Shown here: positions 1 to 4,039 of the stretch, piece by piece
Layout of the letters: each line of letters starts with the position of its first letter
Numbering within the stretch: the stretch's first letter is position 1
Source of the DNA: a bacterium
Lineage (GTDB): Bacteria; Patescibacteria; Gracilibacteria; 1-14-2-50-48-13
DNA length: 5,892 nucleotides
Direction: 5' to 3'
Assembly: GCA_030430105.1 (NCBI GenBank)
Contig: JAUIFW010000065.1
Span: forward strand, 1-5,892
Notes under the pieces: model-generated
Seen by the model: only the letters and a program-made list of their open reading frames with translations
The model's database searches: none
What the model was told of the DNA's origin: nothing
Position numbers and translations under genes: made by a program

Positions 1-808
1 CCAACCAGCTAGGAGCTAGCACTAGGAGTGCTACTCCCACCGCGCTACCCACAAGTGGTGCGAGGTACAGAGGGTGTTCGAAGTGTTCTTGTGGATACCT
101 CCGAACCAGTTGCCCACGCCCTTTGCCATAGAGAAAGGTTTTTGCTACCCACTGCTCTATGCCCTCCTCAGGATGGTGCTGTACGCTCAGTGCTCCATTC
201 CAGAAGAGAAGCCAGCCGTTCCTTCGCAGTCGCAAGGATAGGTCTCCATCCTCCCCTACCCGCGCAAACCCCTCATCGTAGCCCAACTCTTCTATGGCTT
301 GTTTCCAAAAGAATACGTTGACCCCTGGTATGTGGGAAACCTGATAGATACCCTTTGTTTTCCGCCCCTGATGAGTACATCCCGATCCAAGTACCGTGTT
401 TTTTACAATATCCATGGTGCGGAGGGAGGAGCTTGCCTCCTCTGGCATGAGGTGCGGGCCACCTACAGCTGCCGCTCGCGGGTCTTTGTTTCGTGCCTTC
501 ATAAGAGTACCGACCCCCTCTTCTAGCCAAGTCACAGGCGCCGTGCAGTCTCCGTCGAGCATTGCGAGGATCTCTCCATTCGCTTCCGCAACTCCCCGCG
601 CTCTTTGTGCTCCGATACCTCCTTTTTGTATCAACACGCCTCCCTTCTTCCCCAATACTTTATTTGCAATCTCTATGGTGCTATCCGTGGATCCTCCATC
701 AATTACAAGGAGCTGCTTAGCGGACTGCGACTGGCTGAGGAGGGACTGCAAACAGGCCTCAATGTGTTCCTCCTCATTGTAGGTGGGTACGACGACGGTG
801 ACCTTCAT
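1..808 (-). CDS. Family 2 (GT-A) glycosyltransferase, membrane-associated, 3' end cut by window edge
   Basis: This reading frame is open from the ATG at 808 to the window edge, giving 269 residues with no stop. It begins MKVTVVVPTYNEEE, the nucleotide-binding opening of GT2 enzymes. Further motifs in order are DGGSTD (residues 37-42), DGDC (85-88, the DxD-type metal/nucleotide site) and GEDGDLSLRLRRNGW (185-199, the ED motif holding the likely catalytic base). A hydrophobic helix starts near residue 246 and runs into the edge, so the enzyme is probably anchored in the inner membrane by its C-terminus. The family transfers a sugar from a nucleotide-sugar to a lipid or glycan acceptor; the substrate cannot be read here. 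The start is chosen because the GT2 fold begins immediately at it. The nearest AGGGG is about 20 nt upstream, too far to be a normal ribosome binding site. The gene lies downstream of the hydrolase lipoprotein but behind that gene's terminator. Confidence 0.93.
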   Translation of the reverse strand, partial: MKVTVVVPTYNEEEHIEACLQSLLSQSQSAKQLLVIDGGSTDSTIEIANKVLGKKGGVLIQKGGIGAQRARGVAEANGEILAMLDGDCTAPVTWLEEGVGTLMKARNKDPRAAAVGGPHLMPEEASSSLRTMDIVKNTVLGSGCTHQGRKTKGIYQVSHIPGVNVFFWKQAIEELGYDEGFARVGEDGDLSLRLRRNGWLLFWNGALSVQHHPEEGIEQWVAKTFLYGKGRGQLVRRYPQEHFEHPLYLAPLVGSAVGVALLVLAPSWL

Positions 809-850
809 AGATACGTGCTTGAATATCGCCCCTAGTATGTCCTTTGCGTA

Positions 851-878
851 GAAAAAAGAAAAGCCCTTGCGGGCCTTT
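851..878 (-). terminator. Intrinsic terminator of the hydrolase lipoprotein gene
   Basis: Read on the minus strand, AAAGGCCC (878-871), loop GCAA and GGGCTTTT (866-859) form an 8-bp stem with one G-T pair. A C and six T follow. It starts 1 nt after the TAA stop at 882-880. A GNRA-like loop with a following T-run is typical of a rho-independent terminator. It separates the lipoprotein gene from the glycosyltransferase starting at 808. Confidence 0.88.
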
Positions 879-879
879 C

Positions 880-1737
880 TTATTCCTCAGATAGATGCTC
901 CCGGAGGAACTCCATGGTTCGCTCCCAGGCTTCCTCGGCTGCCTCTTCGTTGTAGGCCTCCTCATTGTCCTCGTTTGCAAAGGCATGACCCGCGTTTGGA
1001 TAAATAAAGATCTCGTGGTCACCCTCCTCATTCATGAGCTTCGCTTGGAACTCACGAACATCATCCACCGCAATACTCATATCCTCTTCTCCGAAGTGTC
1101 CTTGCAGCTGTGCCTTCATCATAGAAAGATCATCCTCTGTGTTGAAGCGTCCGTAGTACATGATTGTTGCTGCCACACCCATATCATTTTTTGCCATTTC
1201 ATAAGCCCACTGTCCTCCAAAGCACCATCCTACGGAACCAATCAGCTCAGGAATAACTCCCTCTTGTGCCTTTAGGAAGTCCACAGCAGCGGTCAGATTT
1301 GCGGCTGCTGAGGCAGTATCCTCTCGTACCGCCGTTGCGTACTCTCTCGCCATATCAGGAGTACTTGCTGCCTCCTTTCCATACATATCTACCGCAAGTA
1401 CACGATAGCCTTGCTTTGCAAAGTTGTCCGCAAAGTCTTTGATATTATCATTCAAGCCCCACCATTCGTGGATCAAGATAAGGGCTGGCCCATCTTCCTC
1501 TAGACCTGGATCTACAAAGTACCCCTCATAAGTACCGCTTTCATCTTCGTGGTAGGCAACCATCGTACCTTGCCTCGTCTTTTCTAGCTCGGAAATCATG
1601 GATGTTTCGTTTTCCATGGAGGTTGTAGATTCCATCATAGAATCAGCCTCCTCCGTAGGTGGAGTATTCGTAGGAGCTGGAGCACAGCTCGTAAGCAGTA
1701 GTCCTCCTACCATGGAACCGATCAATAGTTTCTTCAT
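880..1737 (-). CDS. Dienelactone hydrolase family lipoprotein
   Basis: An alpha/beta hydrolase of 285 residues with a lipoprotein signal. The N-terminus has K2 K3, a hydrophobic stretch and the lipobox LTSC with the modified Cys at residue 18, so the protein should be lipid-anchored outside the cytoplasmic membrane. Residues 19-55 are a low-complexity linker rich in Pro, Thr, Ser, Glu and Met. The hydrolase domain follows: HEWWGLN (90-96) with the conserved Glu91, GWCFGG (170-175) with nucleophile Cys172, Asp219 in the FGEED stretch, and AGHAF (249-253) with His251. This is the Cys-Asp-His triad of dienelactone hydrolases. Known members hydrolyse dienelactone in chlorocatechol breakdown, but many are general esterases, so the substrate is open. 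The ATG at 1737 is chosen because the signal peptide starts there. The frame remains open upstream to 1926 only because it runs antisense through tRNA-Gln. No Shine-Dalgarno is visible. Confidence 0.93.
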   Translation of the reverse strand: MKKLLIGSMVGGLLLTSCAPAPTNTPPTEEADSMMESTTSMENETSMISELEKTRQGTMVAYHEDESGTYEGYFVDPGLEEDGPALILIHEWWGLNDNIKDFADNFAKQGYRVLAVDMYGKEAASTPDMAREYATAVREDTASAAANLTAAVDFLKAQEGVIPELIGSVGWCFGGQWAYEMAKNDMGVAATIMYYGRFNTEDDLSMMKAQLQGHFGEEDMSIAVDDVREFQAKLMNEEGDHEIFIYPNAGHAFANEDNEEAYNEEAAEEAWERTMEFLREHLSEE

Positions 1738-1812
1738 AGAGGTGATATTAGATGTAGTTAGTACATGGTACCGGGCCCGAGATCTCTCGCAAGTGGGAAC
1801 CCGAGCCTCGCC

Positions 1813-1841
1813 TTGACGCCACCTAGAACTATCTCTATAGT
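1813..1841 (+). promoter_or_regulatory. Sigma70-type promoter of tRNA-Gln
   Basis: TTGACG (1813-1818), a 17-nt spacer and TATAGT (1836-1841) match the -35 and -10 consensus at five of six positions each. Transcription would start around 1848, about 4 nt before the mature tRNA 5' end. It is the best promoter match in the window. Spacing and position fit a stable-RNA promoter. Confidence 0.85.
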
Positions 1842-1851
1842 TCCCCCGTGT

Positions 1852-1925
1852 TCGCGGATCGTCTAATGGTAGGACAGCGGACTTTGAATCCGTTAATGGG
1901 GGTTCGATTCCCTCTCCGCGAGCCA
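1852..1925 (+). tRNA. tRNA-Gln (anticodon UUG), CCA encoded
   Basis: A complete cloverleaf can be drawn. The acceptor stem is TCGCGGA (1852-1858) against TCCGCGA (1915-1921). The D stem is GTCT/GGAC, with a T-G pair next to the loop. The anticodon stem is GCGGA/TCCGT around the loop CTTTGAA, with T33 followed by anticodon TTG, which reads CAA. A 4-nt variable loop TAAT follows. The T stem is GGGGG/CCCTC around TTCGATT. The discriminator base is G1922, followed by genomic CCA at 1923-1925. The tRNA delivers glutamine (or Glu-tRNA-Gln for transamidation) to CAA/CAG codons. It has its own promoter. No convincing terminator follows at once, so the transcript may extend into the structured GC-rich region downstream. 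Confidence 0.97.
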
Positions 1926-2000
1926 TCGCTTAAACTAACCAGACTATGCTCTATGAAAAGCATTTAAACTGAGTAGTGCATAAAACTACCGGAATTTAAA

Positions 2001-2026
2001 GATGGCGATGCGGAGAGGGAATCGAA
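2001..2026 (-). repeat. Inverted partial copy of the tRNA-Gln 3' end
   Basis: On the minus strand, TTCGATTCCCTCTCCGC (2026-2010) is identical to the T loop and acceptor 3' half of the tRNA at 1903-1919. After a small gap (ATC instead of GA), GCCATC (2006-2001) again matches the tRNA 3' end with CCA at 1922-1927. The copy has no T-stem partner and no other tRNA arm, so it is not a functional tRNA. It could be a tRNA fragment left by recombination or element insertion, or a transcript segment able to pair with the tRNA. Confidence 0.85.
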
Positions 2027-2060
2027 AAGAGCGGCCTGAGGAGCCCTAGGCGAGGAGGGC

Positions 2061-2086
2061 AAAAGGGTGCCAGATGGCACGCTTTT
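2061..2086. terminator. Terminator-like symmetric stem-loop downstream of tRNA-Gln
   Basis: AAAAGGGTGCC (2061-2071), loop AGAT and GGCACGCTTTT (2076-2086) form an 11-bp stem interrupted by one G-G mismatch, with A-tract and T-tract at its base. It could act as a weak bidirectional terminator for transcripts leaving the tRNA, 136 nt downstream. The T-run is only four bases and lies inside the stem, so termination is uncertain and the hairpin may instead be part of a larger folded RNA. Confidence 0.4.
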
Positions 2087-2087
2087 A

Positions 2088-2104
2088 GCGGCGGGGGTCG
2101 CCGC
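2088..2104. other. Perfect GC hairpin
   Basis: GCGGCG (2088-2093), loop GGGGT and CGCCGC (2099-2104) form a perfect 6-bp all-GC stem. It follows the preceding hairpin after 1 nt. There is no T-run on either side, so this is a structural element and not a terminator by itself. Confidence 0.6.
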
Positions 2105-2219
2105 AGCGGAAGCGACAGAGCCGAAGGCGACCGAGCGACCAGCGTGAGGTGACCAATTCCTGCCCCACACACGCATCTCCCTTGTAGTAGCCCAAGCTAC
2201 ACCATAGCCAACTAGACTT

Positions 2220-2248
2220 TTGTCTTGTCCGCCCAACTCACCTATACT
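2220..2248 (+). promoter_or_regulatory. Promoter of the cupin gene
   Basis: TTGTCT (2220-2225), a 17-nt spacer and TATACT (2243-2248) give four of six and five of six consensus matches with ideal spacing. The start site would be near 2255, leaving a leader of about 21 nt before the ATG at 2276. Confidence 0.7.
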
Positions 2249-2275
2249 TCCAGTAGTATACGTAACTAGAAGAAT

Positions 2276-2665
2276 ATGAGGGGATACATACTCAATATTG
2301 AAAAGGAAACGCTTTCCAACTCTTTGTATAGAAAAGTTCTTTTCACAACAGAACACTCTCAACTCGTCCTCATGTCCATCGAGCCAGGAGATGAAATTGG
2401 AGAAGAAATTCACGACCTCGACCAATTTATTCGTCTCGAGCAAGGTACTGCTGAAGTGCTGTTAGACGACGAAACCCATACACTCACAGCAGATATGGCT
2501 GTTGTGATCCCCAAAGGCACCAAGCACAACCTCACCAATACTGGTACTGAGCCTCTCAAGCTCTACTCTCTTTATACCCCACCTGAGCACCGATTTGATG
2601 TAGTACATCAAACAAAGGAGGATGAGTCTGAAGAACATTTTGATGGGCGCACTTCCCTGTCGTAA
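2276..2665 (+). CDS. Small single-domain cupin protein
   Basis: A protein of 129 residues made of one cupin beta-barrel, of the type found in mannose-6-phosphate isomerase C-terminal domains and free-standing small cupins. The first cupin motif is degenerate: GEEIHDLDQFIRLEQG (42-57), with His46 and Gln50 as likely metal ligands. The second is VVIPKGTKHNLTN (76-88), with PKG and ligand His84 preceding Asn88. The tail after residue 104 is charged and may be flexible. Proteins of this type bind a divalent metal and may be sugar isomerases or sensors; no reaction can be assigned. It has its own promoter. A weak AGAAG precedes the ATG by 3 nt, not a strong ribosome binding site. No terminator follows, so transcription may continue toward the cold-shock gene. 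The ATG fits because the conserved domain starts within the first residues. Confidence 0.88.
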   Translation: MRGYILNIEKETLSNSLYRKVLFTTEHSQLVLMSIEPGDEIGEEIHDLDQFIRLEQGTAEVLLDDETHTLTADMAVVIPKGTKHNLTNTGTEPLKLYSLYTPPEHRFDVVHQTKEDESEEHFDGRTSLS

Positions 2666-2693
2666 GTTTTTTCCAACAAGTTCGCAGAAATCA

Positions 2694-2722
2694 TTGACTA
2701 TATTGCAAAAATCTATTTTAAT
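2694..2722 (+). promoter_or_regulatory. Promoter of the cold-shock gene
   Basis: TTGACT (2694-2699), a 17-nt spacer and TTTAAT (2717-2722) match the consensus at five of six positions each. Transcription would start near 2729, giving a leader of about 85 nt before the ATG at 2816. A TTGAC-TT-GTCAA inverted repeat (2722-2733) begins at the last base of the -10 element and spans the predicted start site, a place where a regulator could act. Confidence 0.72.
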
Positions 2723-2815
2723 TGACTTGTCAAATTTCTCGTTGTCCAAGGGTTACTCAAAGTTTCATTTCTCGGCATGCTAGGTTTGATCATTTACATC
2801 TTTTCTTCCATAGCT

Positions 2816-3022
2816 ATGCAAGAAGGAACTATTAAAAACCTTGTTCGGGACAAGGGATTCGGATTTATCTCCCGAGATGGAGTTGAGGGTGACCTCTTCT
2901 TCCACGCTAACGAGCTCGAAGGAGTTGCGTTCGATGACCTCGATCGAGGTATGAAGGTAACATTCGAAATCGGTGAGAGTCCAAAGGGACTCAACGCTAC
3001 AGGTGTGAAGCTTGCTGAATAA
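2816..3022 (+). CDS. csp: Cold-shock domain protein (CspA family)
   Basis: A 68-residue single cold-shock domain, the usual CspA length. RNP1 is KGFGFIS (13-19) and RNP2 is DLFFH (26-30), the aromatic surface that binds single-stranded nucleic acid. The family works in the cytoplasm as an RNA chaperone that melts mRNA secondary structure, often at low temperature or in stationary phase. An in-frame ATG at 2777 would add 13 hydrophobic residues; the ATG at 2816 is preferred because MQEGTIKNL is the standard family start and length. No Shine-Dalgarno lies before either. The gene has its own promoter and a long leader, a feature shared with known cold-shock mRNAs, and is closed by a strong hairpin terminator. 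Cold induction is an inference. Confidence 0.95.
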   Translation: MQEGTIKNLVRDKGFGFISRDGVEGDLFFHANELEGVAFDDLDRGMKVTFEIGESPKGLNATGVKLAE

Positions 3023-3036
3023 GCCTTCTGATCTGT

Positions 3037-3069
3037 AAAAAACACCCTCTACACTGGAGGGTGTTTTTT
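3037..3069. terminator. Bidirectional intrinsic terminator between converging genes
   Basis: AAAAAACACCCTC (3037-3049), a 7-nt loop and GAGGGTGTTTTTT (3057-3069) form a perfect 13-bp stem with a six-base T-run on either strand. It lies 14 nt after the cold-shock stop and 15 nt after the stop of the minus-strand kinase gene, so it should end transcription from both sides. Confidence 0.93.
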
Positions 3070-3084
3070 GTTTTTGAGACTATG

Positions 3085-3609
3085 TTACTTCCCTTTGGAA
3101 AGGCTCTCTAGAAATCTTCGAACATTCTTTTTACTCTTTAGCACCACAAGCTCCAAATGCTCACACTCCTCTCTCAGGACTTTTAGTATCTCTGGACGTT
3201 TCTTCCTGGGGTACCCATAGGCTATCCATTTGATCCATTTCCAGGTAAGGGTTGTCCTAGCCCCCTCCTTTGCACCCACACGCTTTTTAAAGCGCCCTGT
3301 GCCGTATGCACGATTTATACATCGAAATACACTAACGCTTGCCGGAAGATCTAGGAGTACAACGGTGTCTGCTCGTTCTAGGCGCTGTTGAAACATAATG
3401 CGAAGATACGGCCCATCGATGATCCACTCTGGCTTATCGATAATGTCTTGTATTTGAGCAATACCTTCGTCCTCTGGAATCCTGTTCCAATTTGCATCAT
3501 GCAGTATCTCATCAAGATGATACGTCTCTATTCCAAGCTCTGCCCCCATCGCTTTTGCCAATGTGGATTTTCCTGAACCAGAATTTCCAAAGATTAGAAT
3601 ACGTTTCAT
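3085..3609 (-). CDS. Small P-loop nucleotide kinase-like protein (FlaR / adenylate-kinase-like)
   Basis: A P-loop NTPase of 174 residues. Walker A is GNSGSGKST (residues 8-16). It is followed by HLDEI (31-35), WIIDG (62-66) with an Arg at 70, a hydrophobic strand ADTVVLLDLP (80-89) and an Arg/Lys-rich lid-like region (100-112). This order matches the small kinase family often annotated as DNA topology modulation protein FlaR or adenylate-kinase-like; the phosphate acceptor is unknown for most members. An in-frame ATG at 3630 would add seven residues. The ATG at 3609 is preferred because AGGAGG sits 6 nt before it and the fold starts directly with a beta strand. It is the second gene of an operon: the msrB stop ends 1 nt before this ATG. 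Translational coupling with msrB is likely. Confidence 0.9.
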   Translation of the reverse strand: MKRILIFGNSGSGKSTLAKAMGAELGIETYHLDEILHDANWNRIPEDEGIAQIQDIIDKPEWIIDGPYLRIMFQQRLERADTVVLLDLPASVSVFRCINRAYGTGRFKKRVGAKEGARTTLTWKWIKWIAYGYPRKKRPEILKVLREECEHLELVVLKSKKNVRRFLESLSKGK

Positions 3610-3610
3610 C

Positions 3611-3982
3611 TTACTCCTCCTTAAAATCAAGAGCTACAGAATTGATACAATACCTCTGCCCCGTTGGCTCCGGCCCATCTGGAAACACATGCCCCAAATG
3701 CGCGTCACATGTTCCACAGCGCACCTCTGTCCTCTGCATACCATGGGAAGTATCATCCAAAAATACCAGGGCGTCTTCTGAAACAGGCTCATAGAAGCTT
3801 GGCCACCCACAGCCCGCATCAAACTTTGTATCACTCGTAAATAGCTTCGCGCCGCAAACAACACAATGATAGATTCCATCATCATCTAGGGTGTAATACT
3901 CCCCGCTATACGGAGCTTCAGTACCGCCCTCTTGCGTCACTCTATATGCTTCTTCGCTAAGGTGAGAAAGGTCTTTTTTCAT
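3611..3982 (-). CDS. msrB: Peptide-methionine (R)-S-oxide reductase MsrB
   Basis: A complete MsrB domain of 123 residues, typical for a stand-alone enzyme. It reduces the R epimer of methionine sulfoxide in proteins, normally recycled by thioredoxin. The catalytic Cys is 112 in RYCINSVAL, preceded by [10 protein letters not shown] (95-104). Two CxxC pairs, Cys40/Cys43 and Cys89/Cys92, form the structural zinc site. GCGWPSF (57-63) contains Cys58, a candidate resolving Cys. There is no signal peptide, so it should act in the cytoplasm. The start at 3982 lacks a Shine-Dalgarno and sits about 17 nt below a predicted start site. The final codons (KEE) encode the AGGAGG used by the following kinase gene. 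Confidence 0.97.
   Translation of the reverse strand: MKKDLSHLSEEAYRVTQEGGTEAPYSGEYYTLDDDGIYHCVVCGAKLFTSDTKFDAGCGWPSFYEPVSEDALVFLDDTSHGMQRTEVRCGTCDAHLGHVFPDGPEPTGQRYCINSVALDFKEE
3616..3621 (-). promoter_or_regulatory. Strong ribosome binding site inside the msrB 3' end
   Basis: AGGAGG on the minus strand lies 6 nt before the kinase ATG at 3609 and overlaps the last Lys-Glu-Glu codons of msrB. It decides the kinase start. It is the only strong Shine-Dalgarno that I find before any start in the window. Confidence 0.9.
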
Positions 3983-4005
3983 GGTGTTTGATATTGTCTA
4001 GGACT

Positions 4006-4014
4006 AGTATACCA
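4006..4014 (-). promoter_or_regulatory. Extended -10 promoter of msrB
   Basis: On the minus strand TGG precedes TATACT (4011-4006), forming the TGn-TATAAT-like extended -10 element. A TTGATA lies upstream but at only 13 nt, so the extended -10 is the likelier determinant. The predicted start near 3999 gives a leader of about 17 nt to the msrB ATG. Confidence 0.55.
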
Positions 4015-4017
4015 TAA

Positions 4018-4036
4018 CTATGACTATCAATCATAG
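4018..4036. promoter_or_regulatory. Inverted repeat in the msrB / 347-residue gene divergent region
   Basis: CTATGA (4018-4023), 7 nt and TCATAG (4031-4036) form a perfect 6-bp dyad. It lies just upstream of the msrB extended -10 and 3 nt before the ATG of the plus-strand gene. The spacing and place suit a dimeric repressor site; no regulator is identified. Confidence 0.4.
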
Positions 4037-4039
4037 CGT

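Larger units (their letters stand above)
2028..2155. repeat. GC-rich, hairpin-dense low-complexity block of unknown nature
   Basis: Hand count over 2031-2150 gives 83 G/C of 120 (69%), sharply above the flanks. It contains near-direct repeats (GAGGAGCCC and GAGGAGGGC; GCGACC twice), a run of short units built on GCGA/AGCG between about 2100 and 2145, and two adjacent hairpins. Neither strand gives a recognisable protein. A dispersed non-coding repeat or structured RNA is possible; I cannot name a family. Boundaries are approximate. Confidence 0.55.
1926..2275. other. Gene-free 350-bp stretch between tRNA-Gln and the cupin gene
   Basis: I see no credible gene here. The first part (1926-2000) is AT-rich and holds a weak ATGCT/AGCAT hairpin (1946-1963) without a T-run. 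Then come an inverted copy of the tRNA 3' end (2001-2026), a GC-rich hairpin-dense block (about 2028-2155), a small GTAGC-CCAA-GCTAC hairpin (2187-2200) and the cupin promoter (2220-2248). A long minus-strand open frame crosses the stretch, but it continues antisense through the cupin gene and is Ser/Ala/Pro-rich low complexity, so it is not called. Confidence 0.75.

Noticed and set aside
28..782. Several plus-strand open frames at the left end
   Set aside because: All are antisense to the intact glycosyltransferase frame, which carries every GT2 motif.
1767..1786. Polylinker-like restriction sites as evidence of vector contamination
   Set aside because: Only a 12-bp stretch resembles a known polylinker order; the sequence on both sides continues as ordinary genomic promoter and gene sequence.
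1946..1963. ATGCT/AGCAT hairpin as the tRNA terminator
   Set aside because: Only 5 bp with an 8-nt loop and followed by TTAAACT without a T-run.
2001..2070. Second tRNA gene on the minus strand
   Set aside because: Only the T loop and acceptor 3' half are present; the T stem lacks its partner and no D or anticodon arm can be formed.
1852..2155. Integrative element attachment site at tRNA-Gln
   Set aside because: The duplicated tRNA end is inverted, not direct, and no integrase, transposase or phage gene is present in the window.
1964..2443. 159-codon open frame on the minus strand
   Set aside because: Its first half is antisense to the cupin gene and its second half translates the GC-rich block as Ser/Ala/Pro low complexity. 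No motif, no ribosome binding site, no family resemblance.
2462..2749. Minus-strand frame of 95 codons across the cupin end and csp promoter
   Set aside because: Antisense to the cupin C-terminus and to the csp promoter; no domain or start signal.
2254..4020. TAGTATAC followed by TAACTA before both the cupin gene (2254-2268) and the 347-residue gene (4005-4020)
   Set aside because: The two halves have different spacing (1 versus 2 nt) and AT-rich promoter DNA easily yields such matches; too little for a shared regulatory motif.
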